This document shows positions 23,939-36,861 of a stretch of DNA of 64,000 bases, in pieces. The DNA lies in the NCBI GenBank assembly GCA_019914995.1, contig CM034135.1, positions 3,846,501 through 3,910,500 on the forward strand, given 5' to 3'. The notes under the pieces were generated by a model. That model had not been told where the DNA came from. It saw only the letters and a list, made by a program, of their open reading frames with translations, and searched no databases. The number at the start of each line of letters is the position of its first letter. Position 1 is the first letter of the stretch. The stretch comes from Acanthochlamys bracteata. Taxonomy: Eukaryota; Streptophyta; Magnoliopsida; Pandanales; Velloziaceae. The translations under genes and the position numbers were made by a program.

Positions 23939-24388
23939 GATGGAAACTGCAGATTATAGTATCCACTGATTGATTACCCCCTGTTCATGATACATGATTT
24001 CTGAAATCTGTAATGTTGAACAGCTAACTGGCAAAACAATGTATATTCTTGTGGCGAATTTGTTTGTCCATTTATTTTGAAGTTACTCCTAAAAAGCTTC
24101 GAGCTGTTCTTAGGAAACATTGCATGAAAAACCCAGCTACAAGTGCCATCTAGCATGAACCATCAATTCCGTTAGCTTAACATAAGGCCATCTTTCCATT
24201 TTGGATCAATTTGTTTTTGTTTCCAAGCTGTTATAAAAGAGTGATTAGAGTAATCCCCCCTCTTTTGAATATCGAAAGGTTTGTAGATGTTTCTCCAATT
24301 CTAACATCTGGATGTCTCGAAACTCTTCTATTTATATGCTGGTTGAAAAGAGTGCTCATGAAATTTCCATGCAGAAATTTAGATAAAA
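23939..24388 (+). other. 3'UTR of the C2 gene and short spacer
   Basis: Non-coding sequence follows the TAG. The stretch from about 24240 to 24388 is similar to the region just upstream of the intact P450 gene (TCTCGAAACTCTTCTATTTATATG versus the segment near 27585), so it is the remnant promoter of the P450 pseudogene. Confidence 0.5.
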
Positions 24389-26602
24389 ATCGTGTTTTTC
24401 CTGTTTGGGTTTCTTGAACTTGGGTTTGTAGTACTTGTATCTGATTTTATTTTTGAGGCATGAGAATTGAGAGATTGAGAGATGAGCTAAGGATACAAGG
24501 TATAACTGGTCCAAAGCCTTCGTTCTTCTATGGGAATTTGAAAGAGATGAGAAAGATTGTTACTGTGGAGAAAGCTCTCTGGGAAGGAAGAGCTATTGGT
24601 TTTGGGAGGATTATCCTTCAGTTCTCTTTCCTTATTTTAAATGTTGGCCAGAGAATACGGTATTGTTTCTTCTTTCTATCTTTCTTTTGTCTTTCTTTGT
24701 AGATTGTACATATGTATTTCTCTTATCTTTTTCATACTTGATGGACATGTTTATGAATGCCATCTTGTCGGAACTGTTATGTTTCAGCAATATGGGTAGT
24801 AGTTGTATATCCATGAGAAAAGTAGTTTTATTTTTGAGTCTGAAGATGAAAGATCAGAGAATCAGGAAATTTCGCATGATTGATAGTGTTGCTTCTTAAA
24901 GAGATATTTTTAAATGTAGCACTACTCATAAATAGCATTTATGATTCATTTACAAAGTAAAATGCTAGCTTTAACGAACAAGTGTTAAACAAAATACCAA
25001 AAAACTTATTCCAAGCTCAATGTAGTGGAGTTTCATTGAACTCTAGGAGCAGGCAATGGAATTTCTCAGAAGTCCTACAAAATTTTCCTTTCCTCTTATA
25101 GTATATAAAATAAAAAATTCCCATAACCATGAGCTATCTTATTTGCTTGTTTAACCTCTATAATCTGGCAAGTTTATTCATTTGTTTCCCTTTTTTGGGT
25201 AAAAAGAGCCTTCATTCTTGTGTTTGTAGTTGATGTCCATAATTATTGTTATCTGATGCGCTCTAATGTGGAAACAATGGAAAGGGCTCTTATCATAATT
25301 TTGATACGAGTAATGTTACTAATGCAGGTCCAGTATTTGTGTATTCTAGGAGTAGCTAGCAGATTTTTACACATAGGCCATCCTGATCTTGGGAAGGCAC
25401 TTGGGCTTTACAACTCTTAATCTTGGGAGGCCTATATTCTTGCAAAAGGAACAAAAAGCACTTGTTGGTAGGGGAAATTTTGCAGCAACTGATGAACTTT
25501 GGGCATGTGAGAGGAAAGTAATTGCTCACAGAGCTTTTAATGAACAAGGTTAAGAGTTGTTGGTTATATAGCTACCCATTCTCCTCCTTTATGCTTAATT
25601 AAATGCTACTGGTGCTTCCTAATTGTAGCATTTGGATAAGTATGTTATCTTTTACTCCTGATGATCATATTTGAATATCTAAGTTTTTCTGTACTGGACG
25701 CATTGTGATCATACTGTGATATAATCATCTTCTTGACACTAGTTTGCAGTGACATCCTCAAAATTGTGTGCATATCCCTTACAACTGAGCTTCTGCGAAT
25801 TCTTTTGTATAGTCTGTTCCAAGCCAAGGAAAGGAGGAGGGTTGAGGTAGGTTGGCAGCCACCAGTAATATCCTTTCAAAGTTTATGGAATGCACTCTTG
25901 CTGAATAATCTATCTGTCTGACATCACTTAGTGGGATGACGCTTAGTTGAAGTATGTTTTGATGCCATACAAATTGGATTGCAAAAGTTTAGACAGACCT
26001 TTGTTCTTTCAGAGCTGCTTCTTCTTGAATCGTTTCTTGCTAATGTTATGTGCTTATTGTAAAGTTAATTGTCCTTCATTACTAAGATTCCACACATAAT
26101 TGGACAGTCACGTGTTTTATCTTTTCTCTATTAAACTTCCACCTATAAAACTATGCCGACTTGTGTGTTCCTTAGGATTTTAAGGTGAAATCTTCTTTAG
26201 GGGTATACCACAACAACACAGTTAGTCCTTAACCTTCTAGGAGCATTGGCTCTTCAAGGGTACCATCTCTAGAATATAAAAGCTGGAAAATTCCATACTG
26301 GGTTTTGCTACATTCAGTGCTGGAAAGAAATTGCTAAAATTGTCTGGATGATTTGTCTTAATGGTAATTTGGTTGCATGATGTGAAAATATATGTTATAA
26401 AACGTCTAATTTGTGGGTTCTTTTTTATGTGCAGCTGACTATGGTGATTCAAGAGACATTGCGCCTCATCTCTTCTGGCTATAACTGATCTGAAACTTGG
26501 AGAGCTATATATCCCTAAGAGCGTGACTATATGGATACCAATCTCCATGTTACATCATGACCCGATAGTATGGGGACCCGATAGTATGGTTCACTAATGA
26601 AT
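24389..26602 (+). pseudogene. CYP714-like cytochrome P450 pseudogene, exons 3 and 4 missing
   Basis: This is a decayed copy of the intact gene that begins at 27671. Exon 1 homology runs from about 24389 to 24660; the original ATG is gone, but GPKPSFFYGNLKEM is readable. Exon 2 homology is at about 25328-25551 (LHIGHPDL), with a stop and frameshift after ALGLYNS. No sequence matching exon 3 or exon 4 (the I-helix) is found. Exon 5 homology starts at 26434 (LTMVIQETLRLI), loses about 20 bp of coding sequence after the ExxR motif, and ends near 26602, before the heme-binding loop. With no start, no oxygen-binding I-helix and no heme cysteine it cannot encode a working P450. Confidence 0.88.
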
Positions 26603-27670
26603 TTATAAATTACTTTCAAACGTTTCCATAGTTTTTGAGTTGCCTGTTGTGACAAGCAGGAGAAAGTTCGCCTCGAGTGCATTGAGAGAGTTAGCAGGTC
26701 TTTCCATCTGGTGATGAATCAAAAGGTCTTTTGCAAATGCTCCATGAAGATTAATAAGAAATTTGGATTGATGCTGCTGTTCTTACAAGAATTTTAGATC
26801 GTACAATCATATGATCCAATGTTGATCATGCCAGCCATCAATATTTTCGCCTACCGGTGCTCTAATGCTCTACATAATACACACTCTTGCAGCCACTATG
26901 CATATATATACTTGACAATTGATTCTTTTGGAGACATTTTAAAACTTATAAAATAATATTTTTTAAATAAAAATATTTTAAATATATTTAAAAATATTTT
27001 ATGATTATTTTAGTTATATTTTTAAATTAAAATAATTTTATAAAATATTATAAACTTTTATGAAAAAATATAAAATAAAAAGTTAAAATGACATGCTTTT
27101 TATGCCAATGTCATTTGAACTTCAAGGAGTATATGCAAGCTTCTTTATAATGCTGTATTAGACAAAGTTATTCTACTGATATCTGTTTTATCACCCCAAA
27201 TTATGAACTGAATTGAAGCATTTCTAAGAGGTTAGTACCCTCTTCAACCCCGTCTTATGTTCTATCACCATATCATTCCAGGATTCATAGCTATCAAAAT
27301 TTTAGGTTTGGTTCAGGTTGGACCCGATAAAATGGGTTGGATCAATTCAGGTTAGTATTACTCGCATGATACGTAAAACAAAATAATCCCCTATTGGTCT
27401 TCTCTGGTGAAGAAGATAAAAGAAGTGTCCAACGAAAAAAAGCCAAAAGTTTTCTGGTCTGCTCTGAAAAGCTTCTCCATTAGTCCATAGAACGCCAGCA
27501 TCTGTCACACAAAGAACAGAAGCAGAGATAGGAACCGTTGTTTTTTAGTGGGACACATGTTTCTTCCATTCTAACAGCTGAGTATCTCAAAATTCTCTCT
27601 CTTTATATGTTTGATTGATGAACACAACTCATGGAGGAAGTCTTAACTCAGAGATAAAAAGTTTATAAAG
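26603..27670. other. Spacer and promoter of the intact P450 gene
   Basis: Non-coding. An AT-rich block at 26930-27100 looks like MITE-type DNA without clear ends. A short GGTTCAGGTTGGACCCG fragment near 27310 resembles the sub-terminal words of the hAT-like elements. A TTTATATG sequence near 27601 may be the TATA region of the downstream gene. Confidence 0.4.
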
Positions 27671-30600
27671 ATGGTATATTTCCTGTCTATAGTTTGCTTC
27701 TTGCTCTTTGGTTTGTATTACTTTTATGTGGTTTTGTGGTTGAGGCCGGAGAGATTGAGAGAGAAGCTAAAGAAACAAGGAATTGCTGGCCCAAAACCTT
27801 CGTTGTTCTATGGGAACTTGAAAGAGATGAAAAAGATTGTAGCTGAGGAGAAATCTCGCAGAGGAGATAGAGCTATTGGTTTTGGGGAGGATTATTGCTC
27901 AGTTCTCTTCCCTTATTTTAAACGTTGGATGCAGGAGTATGGTAAAGTTCGATTCTTTCTCTATCTCGTTTCTTTTTGTTATATGTACATCTTTTCTAAT
28001 TTAAATGCATGATTTTATATCATGGACATGTTTTATGAGTGCCATTTGTTGGCGAATCGGGTAATTGTAAAAATCATCGAATAGTTTATGTATAGAGGAA
28101 TGAGCCAAAAATATCATTTGTATATTTGCCGAGAACTGAAGTTTCAGAATTTTAGAACGGCAATTAAACATATTGGCAAAAATTATTTCAATCTCAATTT
28201 AGTAGAAATTTCATTGAATTCTGGGGTCTGGTTCTGTACGAAGCTTAACTCTTAAGTCCTACAAAATTTTTCCTGTGGTATATTTGATTAAAATAAGGAG
28301 TTGGTGATTAGAGCATCAAGTACAGTGTTTGTTTGTGTAACCTCCATGGCTGGGCAAGTTTGATTCTTGTGTTACTATCTTTTGTAAAAGGGACTTTGAT
28401 TCTTGCACATGTAGTTTCTATTATATAATTATTGTTATCTGATGTCCTCTAATCTGGAACAAAGAGATTGGCTGTTATGTTAATTATGTGGTATGGGTAA
28501 TGTAGGTCCACTTTTTGTCTATTCAAGGGGAAGCTATCAATTGTTACACATAGGCCAGCCTGATCTTCTGAAGCAATTGGGGCTTTACAAATCTCTTGGT
28601 CTCGGGAGACCTATGTTTGTGCAAAAGGAGCGAAAAGCACTCCTTGGTAAAGGTCTTTTGACAGCAAATGGTGAACTTTGGGCTCACGAGAGGAAAGTAA
28701 TTGCTCCAGAGCTTTTCATGAATAAGGTTAAGGTATGTTTTTGTTAGTTTATTATCATTAGGTTTGTCCTCCATTATGCACGTTTAACTTTCCTATACTT
28801 CCAAATGTAGTTGCTCGGCTTCAAACTATCCCCACCTCTTACACATTGACATACGGAATTCGTCTAGGAAATATCACTTATAACTAAGTCTTTCTTGTGT
28901 GAAATGTCAACCACATTGCGACTATAGTATGATGTATCGTTAGTATCTATCTCCATTATCTATTTGAAGTTTTAAAGTTCCAACAAGCCTGTTCAATTTT
29001 GAAGTGTCTTTCAATTCCTTACTAGTGCTATATGCTAATCTTAAGATGGTTTCTTTGCTTTCATCATACAAGCAAACTATAATTTTTCTCGTAGCATTTC
29101 TTATATGCATAATATTTTCATGCAAAAGGAGTTACAGTTGAATATTGCAGGGAATGGTGGGTCTAGTAGTGGAGGCGTCTTTCGCTTTAATTGAGTCATG
29201 GGAGAACATAATACAAAAGAGGAGAGGCATGGGAGAAATAGTAGTTGATGATTACCTCAGAAGCTTCTCGGCAGATGTTATTTCACGGGCATGCTTTGGG
29301 AGTAATTATTTGGAAGGAAAGGATATCTTCTTAAAACTTAGGCAACTTCAATTTGCAATGTCTAAACGTGGTTTGGACATCGGCATTCCTAGCCTAAGGT
29401 AAGTTAATCACATTTTTGGAAGAATGATATTTGTTGTGGTCTCGTCTAATTGTTGATTAAGCAAAGAGAGAAAAACTCTTCTTGTAGTTATTCCTGTGCA
29501 TGCATTATAAAAGACTAACATTATATACTACTTATAGTTTATTTATAATAATGCACAGCCTTTTTTCTTTATCTATATATTTCATCCTTTTTCTTATGAT
29601 AATGTGTTCGATTTATTGTATCAATTATTGAATCCTCCTTTTCACAAAAAGTTGAACGGAAACCAGCATGAACTTTAACTTCTTCAGAAATTTGAATTCA
29701 TTTATAGTTTCTATGATTTATCTGTATTAATAGTTAGCAATACGAACTAGGATTGTGAGCGCTCTCATGACTTCTGACCTTAAGAGAGCCTTCAACTTGA
29801 TGTTCTAAAATATGTGAAATAAATTTTGGAAAGAAGTAAAACCTTCAAGCCTTTAGGTTTGGTCTTGATTCTTGTCATCCCTAAAGTTCATTTTAGGATA
29901 GAAATTGTTGTAAGTAGCAGTATAGCCACTTAGCAATGAAATTGTGCCAAGCTTGGGTAGCTAATGGCGTAACGGTAGGAGGGAAAGCAAGAAGGTGAAG
30001 CATCTCCCGGGGGAACTCCTTCGGCACCTTTTGGGAAAGGTGGCTGGAAGATTCTTCTGGAGGAGGCACCCTCCTAGGCTACAGCAGCAGGAGGATAAGC
30101 ATCTAACTTGGTAACTGGGGTGATGCCCGAGCTTCTACAGCCTGTTTCAGCAAGATGCCGAACCTAAAGAGCTTCTAGGAATGACTGTAGCAGACTCAAG
30201 GGAAGACCTGCTTGAGCAACCTCGTTTATCTGGCATTGTGGTGCTGTTGCAGACACGAGAACTATTTTACCAACTCCGCTGAGGCATGGCCGGACATCAG
30301 GTGAAGGAGCTAAGCAGCAACATCCTTAGAGAGTTTAAGCATGAGCCGACAGCTCATGGCGCCTCTGTGACAGGGCTATAGCTACTTCTGTAGCTCTAGC
30401 TGACCTTTGAGCAGCTGCTTCAGCAGCTAGTTGCCGCTATACTTATGGTGCTTGACATTCCATAGAGATGATGTTATTGCTGGCAGCTGGATAGAAAAAG
30501 GAGCTGCCACCAGTTTGGGAATGTCTATAAGTTCAAGCATTTGGGCTGACTTGAAGGTGTGATTTCATTCGAACAAGTGAGAGGCATAGGTAAATATTCA

Positions 30601-33600
30601 GATTTGCAAGAAAACACTTTGACATGTTGCAGTCACTGGGGAAAGAGTTCCTTTGTGAGTGCGAGTGGTAGCTAGTTAGTCTCCCCCACTTTTATACTAA
30701 ATGATAATAGAGTATCTACTTCAGTAGAAGAGTTTGCACTCTCATAGAGTGGAGTATGGTGTAACATTCTATTACTCTGTTGTGGTTATCCGTGGATTTT
30801 ACTCTTATTCAAGAAGAGGTTTCTACGTAAATACTCGTGTTCTTTTTAATTTGTTCTTCTATCTTGATACTCTGTCTAGACTTTAAGGTCCTGGGCGGGT
30901 GCTATGTGTAGTTTTTGCTGCGTCACTTGTCAAGAATGGCACTGTCTTGGTCACTCCCTAGTTACCACGTTCGCAATATAAATTTTGTTGGCCATTTCTC
31001 TTTTCTTCAGAAAATAAGCAAGTGTATCTACTCCTACTGGGAATGCTGTTTTGCCTGATGTCCAGGTTGGGTCTTTGTTGTGTTTTGTCTAATATCCAAT
31101 TCTAGCTGCACTTCACCTGCTGCTGCTTTTCTAATCTGCAGCTGTAGGTTTTTCTCGCAGCTCTAGACTTGCAGCCAGTTTCTAATGGAAGTGTTTGAAT
31201 TGAAGGATTTATCACTGATCTTGTAAAAACCTAAATTCCGTGGGCTCTATTCACGAATTGTATCAATTTGCTGGTACTTTAGTCCAGAACACAAGGACTT
31301 TGTACTGTAGCTTACCAAACCTGCCGAGTTGTTATTTTGTCATGGGATGCTGTTGGTTTTAACAATTTAGAAGTGATGTCTCCAAAACTCTATGAAAGTT
31401 TGTTGAATTCATGGTTAAAATGAAGATTTGATATAGGTTTATTATACATAAGCAGGAAAATAAGTGAAAGATTAGGGAGAATACAAATCAAATGAGGCGG
31501 CTAACTCCGAACACTTTTTTGCTACCGCATCATCTTTTGGATGACTATATTTCTTTTTAGAATTGCATCGAACAGGAGCTACTTAGTATTCTAGAAATCT
31601 TAGATAATCCCATAAACGAGTGCTGCTGTTGTCTGGACGTAGGGGTCCGCCACTCCCGTCAAGGAATGCCAAGGGCTTGTTTTGTTTTTGGAACAGATGA
31701 CATTTTCTGACGCCTCAAATCAACGCTTTTATTGCGAGATGCTATGTTTTCTCCCCCATTGCTACTAGGTTGATGGGTCGCATGCCCGGCACACATGTTT
31801 TGACCTGGCTTGTGTTTGCTTTCTTTAGATTTCTGAATCTCTCTTCAGCAATCCTCATCTAAAGAGCTTCCTTCAGATGTATATAAAGATTGGTTGCTAG
31901 CCCATCTTTGTAATTTTCTTTGTTATCAAAGGTTTTCTGTTTAATTAGTGTCTGCTCAAAATTTTGATGGAATTGGACTTGCCGTGCAACCTCATGCGGC
32001 TAAATAACAGTTGTGATACATTAATTGACTTTATCTTCTCCATAAAATCTGTCGGTTGTACTTTCATGCATTTAACTTAATAGGTCAAAAGGAGTTTGTT
32101 AGTCTTTTCTATATTTAGCTTCCACCTATAGCTAAGTAGATGCATATTTTCTCTCCATCCTACCGTGGAATGAAATTATACTATTCTTTAGCGTCATGAC
32201 GGCCAAATATGTGAAAACCAAATACTGAAAATGTCCATACTGGGTTTCTGACATGCAGGTATACTTCTGCCAATTTAGCTGAATTGTGATATTAACCTTT
32301 TAAAAAATGCACTTTTCCAACTTGATACTTTTGTATAAGAACAACTCCTTTGCCATGTATTACTAACTAATCAAAACTTGTCAGGTATTTGCCAACTAAA
32401 AGTAATAGAGCTATATGGAGACTAGATCAAGAGGTCAGATTATTGATTCTGGAAGTAGTCAGACAAAGGAAAGAAGGAGGCACTCATCAGAACGATTTAT
32501 TGCAGATAATCATTCAGGGTGCAGACGCTGTAGACCCAAAAATAAGTGATGACTTCATTATTGACAATTGCAAAAGCATATACTTCGCAGGGCATGAAAC
32601 GACAGCAACTTCTGCAACTTGGTGCCTGTTGCTACTCGCTGCTCATCCAGAATGGCAGGCCCGTGCTCGTGCTGAAGTAGCAGAAGTGTTGTCTGGTCAA
32701 CCTCCACAGGCTGATATGCTTTCCAAGATGAAAACAGTGAGTTAATATGTTTCTTCATATTAAGTTGGTTTCATAAAGAATGGTATGCTTATACTAAATC
32801 TGCAAACTGATTGGTAATAATAGTTTTCTATTTAAGATACTAGCTCTGAAAAATAAGTAAAGCATGTGAGAATTAATTAAAAATGGAGTAAATAATTGAT
32901 GGTGGATCTAAGAAATTAAATGGTATGCTATAACTAAGCATAATGATTCTTCTTAACATGACTAAAGTAATAGTGATAATTCTCTCCTATTGTCTTATTT
33001 ATCTTCCTATCCTCATGCACAAACCTTCAGCTAAAAGCGACAGGTAAATTTTGTTTTCCTTTTCTATCTATATGTGCATCTGCACTTCTTAGCACAATGT
33101 CAGCAAAGATATGAGGTTCTACTTCTCTTTTATTAGGAAACAATTGATCGCTCTTGCTTGTAGAGTTACCCATGAATCAGGTTTTGGACAGAATGTGCTA
33201 CAATCATGTTTCCATGCTTAGTACGTCAAGTACTAGGTCCCATTTGGTTTTAATTTTAATAAGCAATCATTAATTCAATATTTATTTGCCACAATTTTAA
33301 TTGTACATTAAAGGACATGGCACTGCAGGAAGGAACTAATAAAAAAGTTGTCCAGGTAATTTGTATTAACAATTTGGTTGCATGATGTGAAAACATATGT
33401 TAGGAAACCTCTCATTTGTGCCTTTTTCTGTGCAGTTGACAATGGTGATTCAAGAGACATTACGCCTCATCCCTCCTGTTTCATTTATAAGCAGAGAGGC
33501 CTTTACTGATTTGAAACTTGGAGATCTGCATATTCCTGAGGGCATGACTATTTGGATACCAATCTCCATGTTACATCATGACCCGATAGTATGGGGACCT

Positions 33601-33873
33601 GATTCCAATGAATTTAATCCAGCCAGGTTCACTAATGGAGTCCTTGGTGCATCCAAATCTCCTCATATGTATATTCCGTTTGGCATTGGACCAAGAACTT
33701 GCGCTGGCCAAAACTTGGCCATGGTAGAACTAAAAGTTATCTTGTCTTTACTTCTATCCAAATTCCACTTTTGTCTGTCTCCTAAATATGTTCACTCTCC
33801 CGCATTTAGATTAACTATTGAGCCTGAGTTTGGTGTGCCATTGATCATTAAGCGGGTAGAAAGTGATCTGTGA
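27671..33873 (+). CDS. Cytochrome P450, CYP714-like, 5 exons, 511 aa
   Basis: Exons: 27671-27941, 28506-28732, 29151-29398, 32385-32736, 33436-33873. All junctions are GT-AG; the total is 1536 nt, 511 codons plus stop. Residues 1-24 are a hydrophobic ER anchor, followed by the proline-rich hinge GIAGPKPS. The I-helix oxygen-activation motif AGHETT is at 317-322, the ExxR salt bridge ETLR at 373-376, the PERF-equivalent FNPARF at about 426-431, and the heme loop FGIGPRTCAG at 448-457 with C455 as iron ligand. All catalytic motifs are intact. This is the CYP72-clan pattern and the N-terminal half fits CYP714. Known CYP714 enzymes hydroxylate or epoxidise gibberellins, or oxidise triterpenoids; the substrate here is unknown. 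Intron 3 is unusually long (2986 bp). A broken paralogue lies just upstream and a P450 fragment downstream. Confidence 0.92.
29399..32384 (+). other. Large intron 3 of the P450 gene with probable inserted DNA
   Basis: The donor is CTAAG/GTAAGT and the acceptor CTTGTCAG. The segment at about 29940-31350 differs from the rest: it is GC-richer, and from about 30130 to 30360 it has an almost open frame (TVADSREDLLEQPRLSG, then a stop) that I do not recognise. It may be a fragment of a retroelement gag or a captured gene piece. I could not find terminal repeats or a target duplication. Confidence 0.4.
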
Positions 33874-34452
33874 ATTGTAAAAGGACTCGGTCCTTGACGT
33901 GGGTGACTTTGTTAATGTCTTGGTATGTAATTGGTTTCTTCTCTCTCACTCGTACATTTCAATTGAAGTTTTACTGGTTTAGTTCATGCTGTGGACGTAA
34001 AAGCCAAGGGAATCCATCATGTTTTTTATTGTATTCTTATGTGTAAAATTTCTTACTTCACTACAGAATAGTAAATTTTGCCGGGGTAGAGATTTGTAAT
34101 TTTTCTCTCTGCGGAAGTCTTGTTGGTATTTTCTAGCCTTGCCCTGTATCCAAGATCATCCTTAATGTCATAAATTCCTGTAGTCATATGCACAACCTCA
34201 TGAAATTTTTTACCATACTGTTTGGCCGAGTTGTTTCTAGCCTTTAAGGAACTTTACGCATGCAATATCTTGCTAGCACAAATGTTTGATTTCCCTTGAA
34301 ACCATAAGAGAAAAAACAATGAAATGGCTATAGGTTACCAAAAGAAAAAGGAAAGAACATATATGTCAGCTATATTAAAGTTCACTTGGCTAGGAAGGGA
34401 GCAAGTAGAAGTGTTATCCCGGCGATGCTGCTATTGGTAGGGGTCTCCGGCG
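33874..34452 (+). other. 3'UTR and spacer after the P450 gene
   Basis: Non-coding sequence after the TGA. No further exon is seen until the P450 fragment. Confidence 0.45.
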
Positions 34453-34632
34453 ATGCTGTTATCCCTCACCTGCAACATGATAAAGATATCTGGTAGCCAG
34501 ATGTTCATGAGTTCTAGCCTGAGAGGCTTGCAAGTTGTGTACCCGGCGCTTGCAAGCACCCCAATCCCTACCATGCCATTTGGTGATGGGTCAGAAGTTT
34601 GCCATGGTAGAGCTCAAGGTGATCAAGCTGGA
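34453..34632 (+). pseudogene. P450 heme-region fragment fused to a gypsy element
   Basis: A single frame gives HLQHDKDIW, a stop, PDVHEF, a stop, then PERLASC and ACKHPNPY. That is the K-helix-to-heme region of a CYP72-clan P450 (compare HHDPIVWGPDSNEFNPARF in the intact neighbour). After a frameshift comes MPFGDG and then directly GQKFAMVELKVI. The heme loop with its cysteine is therefore deleted between PFG and GQ. The fragment then runs without a stop into reverse transcriptase sequence (KLDFKSRYHQ). Its residues differ from the neighbouring gene, so it is a different P450 copy and not a recent duplicate. Non-functional. Confidence 0.78.
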
Positions 34633-36861
34633 CTTCAAATCAAGATATCATCAAATCTGCGTCAAAGAGGAAGACGCGGCTTTTCTGACACATGATGAGC
34701 TTTACGAGTTCCTTATTATGCCATTTGGTTTAACAAAATCCCTATCACTTTTCAAACATTGATGAACGATATCTTCCGTCCACATCTTCGCAAGTTTGTG
34801 TTAATCTTTTTCTATAGCATACTTGTTTATAGTTCTAATTGGGAGAACCATCTTCGTGACCTCACTCTTGTCTTTCCTGTTTTGCAGGAAAAACTGCTCT
34901 ATGCAAATTAATCCAAAAAGCAAGTATGGTTGCCAACAAATAAACTATTTCGCCATACCATTTTAACAAAGGGCGTTGCAAACCCCTCTAAAATTAGTGC
35001 AATACAAGGGTAGCCAACACTTACGATGGTGACAGAGTGCGTGGATTTTGTGGGCTGAAATTACAATACCATAGCAGCTCCTCTTAGGGATCTCCTAAAA
35101 CAAAATGCATTCATTTGGAACCAGGAAGCAGTAGAAGCTTTCCATGACCTAAAGTTGGCTATGACCACTATACCTGTTCTTACGTCTCAGATTTCTCCAA
35201 ACCTTTCATAATCAAGATAGATGCTTTAGGAAGAGGGATAGGTACGATTTTGGCGCAGGATAACAGGCCTATTGTATTTTAAAGTAAGATGATGTCAAGC
35301 ACGATTCTATCAAAATCAATATGCAAAAGAGAGCTGATGGCACTTGTCCATACCGTGCAAAGATTGTTGTCTTATCTCTTAGGCCGACAGTTCACTGTCA
35401 AGACGGGCCACCTGAGCCTAAATACCTCTTAGATATGATTACATAATTGAATATCGTGCAGAGAAACTAAATGCCGCTGCGGATTCTCTCTCTCGGTGGC
35501 TTAAAGCTGGACTAACCTACAATTACTACCGTGGAGGACTCATTCTAATAAGATTTGAAGAAACCTCAAAAGGAAGATCCTAGCATGGTTGTCCTACTGC
35601 AAGTTGTCAGAGAAGAAAACTGTAATGATCTATCTATTGCAACTGGGATCTTGATACAACATGGCCGCATATGAATTCATGAAAGTCCATCTCTACGCAA
35701 GCAACTACTCTTTGAAGCCCGTAATTCAGCCAAAGACAGTCATTGCGGGCATTTCATCCTTACGAGCGTTTGACGCAGCAAATCTTCTAGTATGGGATAT
35801 CAAAGATTGTTAAGACCTACATCGTAACTTGTTCTACTTGTGCACGAGCTAAAACTAGTGCCCTCCGACCAGCTGGGTTACTTCAACCAATACCTATTCT
35901 CTCTACAATGTGGACTGATATTTCGATGGACTTTATAAAAAGATTACAGCACACTGATGGCAATGATGTCACATTGATTATTGTTGATCGCTTGTCAAAG
36001 TATGACCGCTTTATTCCTTTACAACATCCCTATACTGCTAAAGGTGTAGCTACAGCCTTTGGACGAGAAGTGGTTCTCCTGCACGGAGTGCCCTCATCTA
36101 TAAGTTTCGACTGTGACTCTGTCTTTTTTAGCTCCTTTTAGCAAGAATTTTGTCGGTTCCAAGGAACATCTCTTCATATGAGCACCATGTATCACCTCAA
36201 ACAAATGGGCAGTCTGATGTTGTCAATAGATGTCTAGATACTTATTTACGGTGCTTTGTTGGAGAGCAACCAAAGAGGTGGATGTAGCGGCTTTCTTGGA
36301 CTGAGTATTCGTATAACACTAGTGCCCACACTACCACACGTATAACTCTCTTTAAAGCTATTTACGGGCGTCCTCCACCGCCATTAGTTGCCTCAGAGCT
36401 AAGTATCTCTGATGAGCTAGGTGTCCAATTACGAGCTAGGGTGACATTCTACGTGACTCGAGACTCCATTTAACTAGAGCTCAAAACCGAGTGAAGCAGT
36501 AAGCTGATGGGAAACGAAGGGAGAAAAATTATGACACAGGGGACTGGGTCTTTGTGAAGTTGCAGCCATAGTCCATATAGACAATCCTTCGTGTCAGATC
36601 GTCGTTTCCATAAGCTACGCTATAGGTACTTCGGATCTTTTCAAATTATTAGTCGTATTTGAAAGGTCACATACAGACTTGACTTACCTTCCGAATTTAT
36701 AATTCATCTTGTTTTTCACGTTTCACAGCTTAATGCGTTATATTCCACCGAAAGTAGCAACACATTTACTGGAAATTTCAGACGAAAATTGTACTGATGG
36801 TCAGCAACAGTTATTACCTACTAGACTCAGAAGACGAGTCTTATCTTCCTAACGGAGGGAA
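34633..36861 (+). mobile_element. Decayed Ty3/gypsy retrotransposon pol
   Basis: Read on the plus strand in several broken frames. Reverse transcriptase: KLDFKSRYHQICVKEEDAAF, YEFLIMPFGLT (34633-34745). The catalytic FFDD box is replaced by FFYS in VLIFFYSILVYS (34798-34835). RNase H-region traces lie at about 35090-35420. The integrase zinc finger is seen as TCSTCARAK (near 35830), and the integrase core as WTDISMDFIKRL and VTLIIVDRLSKYDRF (35908-36010). A polypurine tract GGAGGGAA precedes an LTR at 36862. Many stops and frameshifts and the lost catalytic aspartates show it is dead. Gag, protease and the 5' LTR are absent; its 5' end is joined to a P450 fragment. Confidence 0.85.

Noticed and set aside
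27300..27365. Possible hAT-like element around GGTTGGACCCG
   Set aside because: Only a short word match; no inverted ends or duplication found.
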